The position numbers were made by a program, and so were the translations under genes. A stretch of DNA of 64,000 bases from CAZLKN01 sp964560135 (lineage in GTDB: Bacteria > Actinomycetota > JAICYB01), in NCBI GenBank assembly GCA_964560135.1, contig CAZLKN010000001.1, positions 62,001-126,000 of the forward strand. The letters run 5' to 3'. Of this stretch, positions 8,326 through 16,707 are shown in pieces; positions within the stretch are counted from its first letter, which is position 1; each line of letters begins with the position of its first letter. The notes beneath the pieces were generated by a model. That model did no database searches. It saw only the letters and a program-made list of their open reading frames with translations, and was not told the DNA's origin.

Positions 8326-9159
8326 TCAGCGCACGATGCGTGACATGCGACGGTCGGCCAGGACCTTGCCCCCGGTCTGACACCGTGGACAGTACGTGAC
8401 CTCGTAGCTCTCGTAGGACACCCGCCGCAGGTCCTCGCCGCAGGCCGGGCACGGGTGCCCCCACCGGCGGTGGACGGTGAAGTGGTCGCCGATCTTCGTG
8501 GGCAGGCCCCCGGAGCGTTTCCGCTCGGCCTCCAGCGCCTCGTCCAGGACGCGCCGGGTCTCGGCCAGCAGCCGCTCCCGATCCTCCGGGCCCAGCGACT
8601 TCAGGGTCGCGTACGGGGAGATCGCGGCGGCGTGGAGGATGTCGTCGACGTAACCGCGGCCGATACCGGCGACGGTGCGCTGGTCGCGCAGGATCGTGTG
8701 GACGCGACGGGTGTCCTCCCCGTCGCGCACCAGCGCTGCGAAGGCCTCCGAGTCCGGCTCCGGGCCGAGCTTGGTCAGCGGCCCATCGTCGCCGGAGGCC
8801 AGCACCCACCAGCCGGCCTTACGCTCCGTGCCGAACTCCTTCACGAGCACCGAGGGCCTGCCGGCGAAGCGCAGACGCACCACGCCGAACTTCGGGCGGG
8901 TGCGCTTGGGTGGGTCCTCGACATCGATCCGGCCCCCTTGCGAGAGATGGACGAGCAGCCGCGGCCCGGAGAAGTCCCAGACCAGGTACTTGCCGCGCCG
9001 ACCCACACCGGCGAGCTCGCGTCCGTGCAGCGACTCCGGCGCCGGATCGTAGGTCTTGAGGGCGGAGAACTGGAGGGGGTCGCTCCCTGCGAACACGGCT
9101 CCGCGCAGGAGCGCGTCGAGCCGTTCGGCCAGGGCCTGCACCTCGGGGAGCTCGGGCAC
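8326..9159 (-). CDS. Fpg/Nei-family DNA glycosylase/AP lyase
   Basis: A 277-residue oxidised-base repair enzyme. The processed N-terminus PELPEV gives the catalytic Pro and Glu, and GRRGKYL carries the conserved lysine. [11 protein letters not shown] is the helix-two-turn-helix, and the C-terminal zinc finger is CPAC...YCPRC with the arginine in VLADRR. All catalytic landmarks are intact. It starts with GTG without a clear ribosome site but with TAGAAT six bases upstream. It lies nine bases after the Lrp-like gene on the same strand, so it may also be read as part of that unit. Fpg versus Nei specificity cannot be told. Confidence 0.9.
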   Translation of the reverse strand: MPELPEVQALAERLDALLRGAVFAGSDPLQFSALKTYDPAPESLHGRELAGVGRRGKYLVWDFSGPRLLVHLSQGGRIDVEDPPKRTRPKFGVVRLRFAGRPSVLVKEFGTERKAGWWVLASGDDGPLTKLGPEPDSEAFAALVRDGEDTRRVHTILRDQRTVAGIGRGYVDDILHAAAISPYATLKSLGPEDRERLLAETRRVLDEALEAERKRSGGLPTKIGDHFTVHRRWGHPCPACGEDLRRVSYESYEVTYCPRCQTGGKVLADRRMSRIVR

Positions 9160-9165
9160 GACACC

Positions 9166-9171
9166 ATTCTA
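9166..9171 (-). promoter_or_regulatory. -10 box for leaderless Fpg-like gene
   Basis: On the minus strand TAGAAT stands six bases before the GTG start, the leaderless layout seen elsewhere in the window. Its TAG is also the stop codon of the preceding Lrp-like gene. Confidence 0.4.
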
Positions 9172-9696
9172 CGTACCGATGATCAGCGGCAGGGTCCGGT
9201 AGGACACCTCCTCGGAGAGCGCGATCACCGTGGTGGTCCGGTCGATGCCGCGGACCTCGAGGATCCGGTCCAGCACCTCCTGGAGGTGCTCGTGGGTGTG
9301 GGCCACGACCCGCAGGTGCAGGTCGCTCTCGCCGGTGATCGTGTGGACCTCGAGCACCTCCGGGATCGAGCGGAGATGGTCGACGATGGCCGCCCGGCGC
9401 CCCTGGGCGAAGGCGATGGAGCAGAAAGCCAGCACCGGGTAGCCGGCGGCGGCGGGGTCGATCTGGAGGTCGAGCGCCCCGAGGACACCGCGGGCCCGCA
9501 GCTTCTCGAGACGCGACTGCACCGTCCCCCGCGCGACCCCCAGCGTGCGGGCCAGCTCCATCACGGGAACCCGGGGGTCGTCGGCCAGGGCCGCGATGAG
9601 GCGGCGATCCACACCGTCCAGGGTGCCTGACAGATCGATCACCTCCGTCGCATTTTTCGCAAGAACACTGTACAGATCGTCCAGTCGCGGGGCCAT
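9169..9696 (-). CDS. Lrp/AsnC-family transcriptional regulator
   Basis: A 175-residue regulator: winged-helix domain (about 20-70; LDGVDRRLIAALADDPRVPV and ARTLGVARGTVQSRLEKL) followed by a RAM ligand-binding domain (about 80-165; HTITGESDLHLRVVAHTHEHL). The start at 9696 gives the usual family length; the longer open frame adds a low-complexity N-terminus. It is divergent from hpd by 73 bases, so control of tyrosine catabolism is a good inference. Amino-acid effector unknown. Confidence 0.88.
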   Translation of the reverse strand: MAPRLDDLYSVLAKNATEVIDLSGTLDGVDRRLIAALADDPRVPVMELARTLGVARGTVQSRLEKLRARGVLGALDLQIDPAAAGYPVLAFCSIAFAQGRRAAIVDHLRSIPEVLEVHTITGESDLHLRVVAHTHEHLQEVLDRILEVRGIDRTTTVIALSEEVSYRTLPLIIGT

Positions 9697-9699
9697 CGC

Positions 9700-9729
9700 T
9701 TGACGGTGTGCTGCCCTGCTGGGGATGTT
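9700..9729 (+). promoter_or_regulatory. Putative hpd promoter
   Basis: TTGACG at 9700-9705 is followed 18 bases later by GATGTT (9724-9729), a weak -10. It lies in the divergent lrp-hpd region, 40 bases before the hpd ATG and upstream of its GAGGAGGAG ribosome site. Confidence 0.35.
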
Positions 9730-9769
9730 GTGTGCACGATCCGTCCTGTGCGAGGAGGAGGCGACCACG

Positions 9770-10873
9770 ATGGACACGAAGCAGCAGCAACGGACGCTCG
9801 GCCTGGAGGGGGTCGACCATCTCGAGTTCTGGGTGGGTAATGCCCGTGCCTACGCCGGATTCCTCGCCGCCAACTTCGGGTTCTCGATCCTCGCCTACGC
9901 GGGGCAGGAAACCGGCCTGCGCGACCGCGCGTCCTACGTGCTCCAGCAGGGGGAGATCCGGTTCGTCGTCACCGGGAGCCTGCTCCCCGACACCGCGATC
10001 GCCGACCATGTCCGGCTCCACGGCGACGGGGTCCGGTGCGTGGCGTTGCGGGTGCGTGACTGCAAGGACGCCTACGCGCAGGCTCTCGAGCGCGGCGCTC
10101 GGGGCATCGCCGAGCCCGAGGAGCAGAGCGACGAGCACGGCAGCATCGTCACCGCCTCGATCGCCGCCTATGGGGACACCATCCACACCTTCGTGGAGCG
10201 CTCCGACTACCGCGGCATCTTCGCCCCCGGCTACGGGCCCCCGCGGCAGCGTGACCCCGAGGGGGCCCCGGTGGACCTGGAGGCCATCGACCACGTGGTC
10301 GCCAACGTGCCGGAGATGGAGCCCTGGGTGCGCTACTACGAGCAGATCATGGGCTTCTCGCAGCTCACCCACTTCACCGACGAGGACGTGTCCACCGAGT
10401 ACTCGGCGCTCATGTCCAAGGTCGTCGAGGACGGCGGCGGCAAGATCGTGCTGCCGATCAACGAGCCCGCCACCGGCAAGCGCAAGTCGCAGATCGAAGA
10501 GTACCTCGAGTACTACCGGGGGCCGGGGGTGCAGCACATCGCGATGCGCACCGACGACATCGTGTCCGCGGTGCGGTCGCTGCGGGCGCGCGGGGTGCGG
10601 TTCCTGCGCGTGCCGAAGACCTACTACGACGAGGCCCGCGAACGGATGACCGGGGTCGATCTGCCCTGGGAGGACCTCGCCGAGCTCGGGATCCTCGTGG
10701 ACCGCGACCACGACGGCCATCTGCTCCAGATCTTCACCGAGAACGTCTGCGACCGGCCCACCGTGTTCTTCGAGATCATCCAGCGGGAGGGGTCGCGGGG
10801 CTTCGGCGTGGGCAACTTCAAGGCGCTGTTCCAGGCCATCGAGCGCGAGCAGGCCGACCGCGGCAACCTGTAG
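9770..10873 (+). CDS. hpd: 4-hydroxyphenylpyruvate dioxygenase
   Basis: A 367-residue non-haem iron enzyme converting 4-hydroxyphenylpyruvate to homogentisate in tyrosine breakdown. It has two vicinal-oxygen-chelate domains (about 15-150 and 170-345). The iron ligands are in VDHVVAN, GVQHIAM and the final FFEIIQREG. The C-terminal GFGVGNFKALFQAIEREQ is a family signature. ATG 9770 follows a strong GAGGAGGAG. The gene is followed 31 bases later by hmgA, which catalyses the next step. Confidence 0.96.
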   Translation: MDTKQQQRTLGLEGVDHLEFWVGNARAYAGFLAANFGFSILAYAGQETGLRDRASYVLQQGEIRFVVTGSLLPDTAIADHVRLHGDGVRCVALRVRDCKDAYAQALERGARGIAEPEEQSDEHGSIVTASIAAYGDTIHTFVERSDYRGIFAPGYGPPRQRDPEGAPVDLEAIDHVVANVPEMEPWVRYYEQIMGFSQLTHFTDEDVSTEYSALMSKVVEDGGGKIVLPINEPATGKRKSQIEEYLEYYRGPGVQHIAMRTDDIVSAVRSLRARGVRFLRVPKTYYDEARERMTGVDLPWEDLAELGILVDRDHDGHLLQIFTENVCDRPTVFFEIIQREGSRGFGVGNFKALFQAIEREQADRGNL

Positions 10874-10904
10874 TGGAGCCCGCGAGCCGCCAGGAGGAGG
10901 GGAC

Positions 10905-12008
10905 ATGAAGGGACTGCCGCAGTGGATCAAGGGGAAGACGAGCCGGCAGGCGCACGTCGCCCTCCCCGAGGGCACCTGCGAGGAGGAGCATGGCCGGCTC
11001 GGGTTCTTCGGCGCCGCCAGCCACCTGTACCGTCTGCACCCGCCCACGGGCTGGACGAAGGTCGAGGGCCCGGCCGCCCACCATGCGATGGACCTCGGCA
11101 AGCTCGACATCGGCGACGAGCTGTGGGCCACCGAGATCCTCTACAACGACGACGTCTCGATCGCCTACCACCGCTACCGGGAGGGCCGTCCGGAGTTCCT
11201 GCGGGACGCCGACGGCGACCTGCTGTACTTCGTCCACAACGGCGCCGGCCGGCTGCAGACCGAGTACGGGCCGCTGGGCTACCGTCCCGGCGATTACCTG
11301 TACCTGCCCCGAGGCACCACCTTCCGTTTCGAGCCCGCCGAGCCCACCGACCTGCTGGTGCTCGAGAGCCGCACCGGCCCCCTCGAGCTCCCCGACCGCG
11401 GGATCCTCGGCCGCCACGCGCTGTTCGACCCGGCGGTGCTCGAGGTGCCCGAGCCTGACCCGGTGGACGAGGAGGGTGAGTTCGTCATCGTCGTGAAGCG
11501 GCTCGGCGTCGAGACCCGCGTCACCTATCCCCACCATCCGTGCGACGTGGTCGGCTGGAAGGGCGACCTCGCGCCGATGCGGCTGAACGTAGAGGACTTC
11601 CGTCCGGTGTCCTCGGCCCGGTACCACCTGCCGCCGTCGGCGCACTCCACCTTCACCGGTGAGGGCTTCGTGGTGGCGACCTTCGCGCCCCGTCCGGGCG
11701 AGGAGGACCCCGAGGCGCTGAAGCTCCCCTTCTACCACCGCAACATCGACTTCGACGAGGTGATCTTCTACCACCGGGGCGACTTCATGTCACGGTCCGG
11801 GATCGACGCGGGGATGCTGACCTTCCACGGCGCCGGGTTGCACCACGGGCCCCAACCGAAGGCTGTGGAGCGCGCCGCCGAGGCGCCGCCCGGTCCCCGG
11901 CAGCTCCAGGAGTACGCGGTGATGATCGACACCCGCGGCCCACTGTCCGTCGCCGACCCAGGCCTCAAGGTGGACATCTCCGGCTACGCGATGAGCTGGA
12001 CGCAGTGA
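10905..12008 (+). CDS. hmgA: Homogentisate 1,2-dioxygenase
   Basis: A 367-residue cupin-type iron dioxygenase that opens the homogentisate ring to maleylacetoacetate. The early cupin strands (LQTEYGPLGYRPGDYLYLPRGTTF) and the active-site region FHGAGLHHGP with the surrounding acidic residues are present. It is shorter than the roughly 430-440-residue classical enzyme but matches the compact actinobacterial form. The ATG follows AGGAGGAGG. It is in an operon with hpd. No maleylacetoacetate isomerase gene is visible in the window. Confidence 0.9.
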   Translation: MKGLPQWIKGKTSRQAHVALPEGTCEEEHGRLGFFGAASHLYRLHPPTGWTKVEGPAAHHAMDLGKLDIGDELWATEILYNDDVSIAYHRYREGRPEFLRDADGDLLYFVHNGAGRLQTEYGPLGYRPGDYLYLPRGTTFRFEPAEPTDLLVLESRTGPLELPDRGILGRHALFDPAVLEVPEPDPVDEEGEFVIVVKRLGVETRVTYPHHPCDVVGWKGDLAPMRLNVEDFRPVSSARYHLPPSAHSTFTGEGFVVATFAPRPGEEDPEALKLPFYHRNIDFDEVIFYHRGDFMSRSGIDAGMLTFHGAGLHHGPQPKAVERAAEAPPGPRQLQEYAVMIDTRGPLSVADPGLKVDISGYAMSWTQ

Positions 12009-12014
12009 CGAGGC

Positions 12015-12563
12015 TCAGCGGCGGAACAGGTGGTTGAGGTCGATCGCTATTCCCCGCGGCTGCAGCGGTGAGGCGCTTTCGGGGGCCCGGATAGTCTGCG
12101 GCGCTGCATACCGTCCGTCTTCGAGGCGGTAGATCTCGACCCGGTCGGCGTCGGGGTCGGTGATCCAGTACTCGGGGATGCCGAAGCGCTCGTACCGGGA
12201 AAGCTTGAGCTTCCGGTCCCGGCGGGGGTCGGACAGGATCTCGATCACCCACGACGGAGTTCCCCAGATGTTGGCGTCCGTGAGCACGTCGATCCGCTCG
12301 TCGGTGACGAACACGATGTCGGGCTGAACCACGTCTCCGCTCGAATCGAGGACGACGTCGAACGGCGCTACGTACGCCTCGCCTCCGCCGTGCCGATCGA
12401 GGTGGTCGGCGATGAGGATGTAGAGGCGACCAAGGATCTGCTGGTGACGCCTGTTCGGGCTCGGAACCACGTAGGCCTCCCCGTCGATCAGCTCCCATCG
12501 CTGACCCTCGGGGAAGTGGACGTAATCGTCGTAGGTCAGCCTTCGTTCAGGCCTGGTCGCCAT
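12015..12563 (-). CDS. Uma2-family PD-(D/E)xK endonuclease-like protein
   Basis: A 182-residue protein of the Uma2/DUF820 family. The nuclease-like core is QPDIVFVTDERID, WVIEILSDPRRDRKLKLSRYE and YWITDPDADRVEIYR, giving the D...E-x-L pattern of the fold. ATG 12563 has GGGAGCGAGG upstream. It sits convergently between hmgA and the FAH-like gene and interrupts an otherwise co-directional pathway, which suggests insertion of a selfish or accessory gene (inference). Cellular role of Uma2 proteins is unknown. Confidence 0.85.
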   Translation of the reverse strand: MATRPERRLTYDDYVHFPEGQRWELIDGEAYVVPSPNRRHQQILGRLYILIADHLDRHGGGEAYVAPFDVVLDSSGDVVQPDIVFVTDERIDVLTDANIWGTPSWVIEILSDPRRDRKLKLSRYERFGIPEYWITDPDADRVEIYRLEDGRYAAPQTIRAPESASPLQPRGIAIDLNHLFRR

Positions 12564-12643
12564 AACCTCGCTCCCACATCGGCCCTGCTTCGGGGAAGGC
12601 ATTTCCAACGCTAGCACGGGATGCCGACGGTCAATCGGAGAGG

Positions 12644-12649
12644 TATCCT
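12644..12649 (+). promoter_or_regulatory. -10 box of leaderless FAH-family gene
   Basis: TATCCT lies seven bases before the ATG at 12657; the only purine-rich box (GGAGAGG) is too far upstream for a ribosome site, so a leaderless mRNA is inferred. Confidence 0.5.
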
Positions 12650-12656
12650 TCCCTCC

Positions 12657-13565
12657 ATGAAGCTTGTGCGGTTTCGGGCCCCCGACGAGCGGGTGTGGGC
12701 GGGCACCATCGAGGACGATCACGTCACGGTGGTGCTGCCCGGCGACGGCAACGCCGGACGCGGGGCGCTGATCGACCTGGCGATGGCGCAGCGTCACCGG
12801 GAGGGCGCCGTCCTGAAGGACGGCCCGTCCTATGGTCTGGATGAGGTCAGGATCCTGTCGCCGGTGCCCGATCCCCCGTCGGTCCGCGACTTCTACGCCT
12901 TCGAGGAGCACGTGGCCACCGCCCGGCGGATGCGGGGCATGGAGATGGACCCCGACTGGTACGAGCTGCCGGTCTTCTACTTCACCAATCCCCACGTGAT
13001 CTACGGGGACGCCGACGAGGTCCCGGTGCCGCGGTCCAGCTCCGCGGTCGACTACGAGCTCGAGGTCGCCGCGGTGGTGGGCCGGGACGCCTCGGACGTG
13101 AGCGCCGAGGAGGCCGCCGAGATGATCGCCGGCTACACGATCTTCAACGACTTCTCGGCCCGCGATCTCCAGGTGCGCGAGATGGCCCAGAGTCTCGGCC
13201 CGGCCAAGGGCAAGGACTTCGCGAACGCCTTCGGCCCGGTGCTCGTGACCCCCGACGAGCTGCCCGGGGGCCCGGAGGGCCGGCCCCGCGGCACGATGAC
13301 GGCGCGCGTGAACGGCACAGAGTACTCGCGGGGGGAACTCGGCGACTGCCACTGGAGCTTCGCGGACATGATCGCCTACGCCTCCCGCGACTCGCGGGTG
13401 CGCCGGGGTGATCTGATCGGCTCCGGGACCGTCGGGACGGGCTGCGTTCTGGAGCTCCAGGCCGTCCACGGTGCCGAGCGGTACCCGTGGCTGCAGCCGG
13501 GCGACACCGTGGAGCTCGAGGTGGACGGCATCGGCGTGCTCCGCAACACGCTCCGCGGCGGATAG
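12657..13565 (+). CDS. Fumarylacetoacetate hydrolase-family protein
   Basis: A 302-residue member of the FAH superfamily. Core motifs are DYELEVAAVVG (metal-binding acidic residues), GYTIFNDFSARDLQ, KGKDFANAFGP and GSGTVGTGC. Given hpd and hmgA just upstream, cleavage of fumarylacetoacetate to fumarate and acetoacetate is the best guess. The family also includes oxaloacetate decarboxylases and acylpyruvases of similar length, so this remains inferred. It starts at ATG 12657, directly after a -10-like TATCCT. Confidence 0.85.
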   Translation: MKLVRFRAPDERVWAGTIEDDHVTVVLPGDGNAGRGALIDLAMAQRHREGAVLKDGPSYGLDEVRILSPVPDPPSVRDFYAFEEHVATARRMRGMEMDPDWYELPVFYFTNPHVIYGDADEVPVPRSSSAVDYELEVAAVVGRDASDVSAEEAAEMIAGYTIFNDFSARDLQVREMAQSLGPAKGKDFANAFGPVLVTPDELPGGPEGRPRGTMTARVNGTEYSRGELGDCHWSFADMIAYASRDSRVRRGDLIGSGTVGTGCVLELQAVHGAERYPWLQPGDTVELEVDGIGVLRNTLRGG

Positions 13566-13594
13566 CGCCGAGGGGCTGGTACCGTGGCGCCCCG

Positions 13595-14779
13595 ATGGCC
13601 GACCAGCGCATCCTGACGCCCTCGTTCCTCCGGCTCGCCGCCGCGACCGGGGCGTTCTTCATCGGGTTCGCGATGCTGATCCCGATCCTGCCCCGGTATC
13701 TCGTGGCCACGGGCAAGAACGAGGTCCAGGTGGGGCTGCTGCTGGGCGCATTCTCCGTGACGGCGCTGGTGTTGCGTCCGGTCGTCGGACGCGAGATCGA
13801 CAGCCGCGGGCGGCGCGTGTTCCTCGTCATCGGACTGGGTGTCTCGGCGATCGCCTGCGCGGGCTACGTCCTCGCGGAGGGGTTCGTCGCGCTTCTGGCG
13901 CTGCGCCTGCTCCACGGGGCGGCCATCGCCTGCTTCTATCCGTCCGCGGCGTCGATCGCCGCCGACCTCGCGCCTCCGGCCCGGCGGGCCGAGGTGATGT
14001 CGTACTTCTCGATGTTTCTGTACGCCGGACTCGCCATCGGGCCGGTGATCGGCGAGTCGATGGCGCCACCGAACCCCGATGTCGAGCCGTCGTACTTCAC
14101 CGGCGCGCTCCTGCTCGCGGCGGGGATCTCGGTTGTCGGGTTCCTCGCCGGCACGCGGATGCCCAGCGACCGTCTCACGCCCGAACCCGGCGCGCTCCGG
14201 GCGCCGCTCGTCAGCCGGGCCGCACTGTTCCCCGCGATGGTGCTGAGCCTCGCCGCCGTGGCGTGGGCGGCCACCGCCTACATCCCCTTGTACGCACAGG
14301 CCGCGGGGGCCGAGACGCGCCTGTTCTTCTTCGTGCTCGCCGCGACGGTCATCGTGCTGCGTGCCTTCGTCGGGAAGGCCGCCGACGTCTACGGGCGCTC
14401 GGCGGTGATCGTGCCTGGTCTGCTCCTCGCCGGAGCGGGGATGCTCGTGCTCACCTCGACCCCGTCGGTGCGGGTCCTGGTGGTCACCGCGCTGGTGTTC
14501 GGGATTGGCTGGGGCGCGCTGTTCCCGGCACTGATGACGCTCGCGATCGACCGCGTGTCGCCCCGGGGCCGGGGCTCGGCCCTCGGCACCTTCACCGCCG
14601 CCTTCGACCTCGCCTTCGGCGGGGGCCAGGCGCTGCTCGGCGCGATCTGGGGGGCGGCGGGATTCCGGGTGCTGTTCATGGTGGCCGGAACGTTCTGTTT
14701 CCTGTCCTGCGCCACCTACGTGGCCGGCTACCGACGCTCCGCCGGACGCTGGCCCGCTCTTGATCATGCCGAGGGGTAG
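13595..14779 (+). CDS. MFS transporter
   Basis: A 394-residue protein with about 12 hydrophobic helices and a MFS loop 2-3 motif (RPVVGREIDSRGRR), consistent with a proton-coupled drug or metabolite exporter. ATG 13595 was chosen because the first helix starts soon after (LRLAAATGAFFIGFAML). The upstream extension reads through low-complexity sequence overlapping the FAH gene. It lies 29 bases after the FAH-like gene and could export aromatic compounds, but no substrate signature is visible. Confidence 0.85.
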   Translation: MADQRILTPSFLRLAAATGAFFIGFAMLIPILPRYLVATGKNEVQVGLLLGAFSVTALVLRPVVGREIDSRGRRVFLVIGLGVSAIACAGYVLAEGFVALLALRLLHGAAIACFYPSAASIAADLAPPARRAEVMSYFSMFLYAGLAIGPVIGESMAPPNPDVEPSYFTGALLLAAGISVVGFLAGTRMPSDRLTPEPGALRAPLVSRAALFPAMVLSLAAVAWAATAYIPLYAQAAGAETRLFFFVLAATVIVLRAFVGKAADVYGRSAVIVPGLLLAGAGMLVLTSTPSVRVLVVTALVFGIGWGALFPALMTLAIDRVSPRGRGSALGTFTAAFDLAFGGGQALLGAIWGAAGFRVLFMVAGTFCFLSCATYVAGYRRSAGRWPALDHAEG

Positions 14780-14819
14780 GGTGGAGGACGCCGACCCACC
14801 CGATGCGAAGGAGAGCCAG

Positions 14820-15329
14820 ATGGCGCTGCACGCGACGCTCGCGACCTCGATGGGGGACATCCGTGTCCGGTTGCTGTCCGAGACCGCCCCGAAGACCGTG
14901 GAGAACTTCGTCGGTCTGGCCACCGGTCAGAGGACGTGGACCGACCCGAAGACCGGTGAGGAGCGGTCGGACTCCCTCTACAACGGGACGGTCTTCCACC
15001 GCGTGATCCCCGACTTCATGATCCAGGGAGGCGACCCGCTGGGGACCGGCACCGGCGGCCCCGGTTACCAGTTCGAAGACGAGGTGCAGGGTGGACCGTC
15101 CTTCGACAAGCCCGGCTACCTGGCGATGGCCAACGCGGGACCGAACACCAACGGCAGCCAGTTCTTCGTGACGGTGGCCGCGACGCCGTGGCTGGACGGA
15201 AAGCACACGATCTTCGGTGAGGTCGTGGACGGCCAGGATGTGGCCGACGCCATCTCGAAGACCTCCGCCACGCGGGACCGTCCGGACACCGAAGTGGTCC
15301 TCAACGAGGTCCGCATCGAGGAGGGCTAG
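14820..15329 (+). CDS. Peptidyl-prolyl cis-trans isomerase, cyclophilin type
   Basis: A 169-residue cytoplasmic cyclophilin. Active-site motifs are FHRVIPDFMIQGGDP, NGSQFFVT and WLDGKHTIFGEV. No signal peptide. ATG 14820 has a good GAAGGAG. The last bases form a CTAG shared with the stop of the converging pfkB gene. Confidence 0.94.
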   Translation: MALHATLATSMGDIRVRLLSETAPKTVENFVGLATGQRTWTDPKTGEERSDSLYNGTVFHRVIPDFMIQGGDPLGTGTGGPGYQFEDEVQGGPSFDKPGYLAMANAGPNTNGSQFFVTVAATPWLDGKHTIFGEVVDGQDVADAISKTSATRDRPDTEVVLNEVRIEEG

Positions 15330-16270
15330 CGCGACGTGGCGGCCTCACGCATCTCGCGGTAGAGGCGCTCGGTATCCTCCCGCCGGCAGAGCTCGGTCCC
15401 CGGCGTCATGACCGCCGCGACTCCGGCGGCGACGCCGAACCGGACCGCCTCCACCAGGTCCTCGCCCCGGGCCAGGGCGAGAGCGGTGCCGCCGACCATC
15501 GAGTCGCCGGCGCCGATCCGGCTGCGCACCTCGGTGGACGGGGTCGGGAAGCGTTCGGATCCGTCCGCGGTCACGAGCATCGCCCCCTCGGCCCCCAGGG
15601 AGACGACGATGGTCTGCGTCGGGGTGCCGGCGATCAGGGAGCGGGCGGCGTCCTCGGCCTCGCCGGAGGTCCGCAGCTCGCGTCCGCAGGCTTGGCCGAG
15701 CTCCCGGATGTTCGGCTTCACGAGGAACACCCCCGCCTGGATCGCGTGCTGCAGTGCCTCGCCGCTGGTGTCCACCACGAGTCGTCCGCCGCGGTCGTTG
15801 ACCGTCGAGGCGAGGCGGGTGTGGAAGTCGTCCGGCGCGCCCGGCGGCAGGCTCCCGCTGGCCACCACGATCTCCGGCTCGGGAGCCAGTCCGGCCACCT
15901 CGTCGAGGCACGCCCGCCACTCCTGCTCGGACAGATGGGGGCCGGGCATCGTGAAGCGGAACTGGTCCCCCGTCGATCGTTCGGCGACGTGGAAGCTCTC
16001 GTTGGTCGTCCCCGCGATCTCGATCGGGGCGGCCTCCACGCCCTCGGCGTCGAGCAGCTGGCGCAGGGCCCGGCCGGTCTGGCCCCCCGCCGTGTAGACG
16101 GCGACCGACGTGCCACCGAGCAGGGCGATCGCGCGGGAGGCGTTGATCCCGCCGCCGCCCGGTTCGTAGCGGGGACGGGAACACCGCAGCTTCTGGTTGG
16201 CGACGAGCTCGTCGGTCTCGGTGCTCATGTCGAGCGCCGGGTTCATCGTCAGGGTGGCGATCCGCTTCAC
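15326..16270 (-). CDS. pfkB: 6-phosphofructokinase II (PfkB family)
   Basis: A 314-residue ribokinase-fold kinase that phosphorylates fructose-6-phosphate. It resembles E. coli Pfk-2 along its length: TLTMNPALD near the start, YEPGGGGINASRAIA (sugar-binding), VVASGSLPPG, LVKPNIRELG, and the ATP/catalytic motif RIGAGDSMVGG with the base Asp. The GTG start at 16270 follows GAGAGGGC. 1-phosphofructokinase or tagatose-6-phosphate kinase are alternatives, but the Pfk-2 likeness is close. Confidence 0.85.
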   Translation of the reverse strand: MKRIATLTMNPALDMSTETDELVANQKLRCSRPRYEPGGGGINASRAIALLGGTSVAVYTAGGQTGRALRQLLDAEGVEAAPIEIAGTTNESFHVAERSTGDQFRFTMPGPHLSEQEWRACLDEVAGLAPEPEIVVASGSLPPGAPDDFHTRLASTVNDRGGRLVVDTSGEALQHAIQAGVFLVKPNIRELGQACGRELRTSGEAEDAARSLIAGTPTQTIVVSLGAEGAMLVTADGSERFPTPSTEVRSRIGAGDSMVGGTALALARGEDLVEAVRFGVAAGVAAVMTPGTELCRREDTERLYREMREAATSR

Positions 16271-16350
16271 GTGCGCCCTCTCGGCTCGCGGACGGGTGAC
16301 CCTGATAGGTTTCCCCTGATGGCCGGTCGAGCGCACATCCGGGCGTGGGG

Positions 16351-16707
16351 ATGAGGTACTGGACCCCCGAGGAAGCCAACGAGGCGTTGGGGTGGGTCTC
16401 GGAGCGGGTCGAGCGTGTCCGGCGGACCTTCGAGGCCACCCAGGGACGGCTCCAGCGCATCCGGGGCAACGGCGAGCGCACCGAAGAGGCGCAGCCCGGC
16501 TCGATCCGGGAGCCCGTCGAGGAGCTCGAACGCGAAGGCATCGTCGTCCGTGACCTCGCCCGCGGGTTGATCGACTTCCCGGCGCGGACGGCGTCCGGGC
16601 GCCCCTACTGGCTGTGCTGGGTGGCCGGGGAGAGCGAGGTTGCCTGGTGGCACTGGCCCGAGGAAGGCTTCGCCGGCCGCCGTCCCCTGAGCGATCCGCC
16701 CGTCTAG
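16351..16707 (+). CDS. DUF2203 family protein
   Basis: A 118-residue acidic protein. It opens with YWTPEEANEALGWVSERVE (an amphipathic helix) and ends with the family's signature GIVVRDLARGLIDFPA and WLCWVAGESEVAWWHWPEEGFAGR. Function unknown; family members are small soluble proteins. ATG 16351 or GTG 16345, two codons earlier, are both possible. Its stop shares a CTAG with the converging amidase gene. Confidence 0.8.
   Translation: MRYWTPEEANEALGWVSERVERVRRTFEATQGRLQRIRGNGERTEEAQPGSIREPVEELEREGIVVRDLARGLIDFPARTASGRPYWLCWVAGESEVAWWHWPEEGFAGRRPLSDPPV

Noticed and set aside
6329..8809. An 826-codon open frame on the minus strand
   Set aside because: Shadow of the HNH, acetyltransferase and Fpg-like genes; composition lacks hydrophobic cores.
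8819..11131. A 770-codon open frame on the minus strand opposite hpd
   Set aside because: Low-complexity antisense of hpd and lrp; high G+C removes stop codons by chance.
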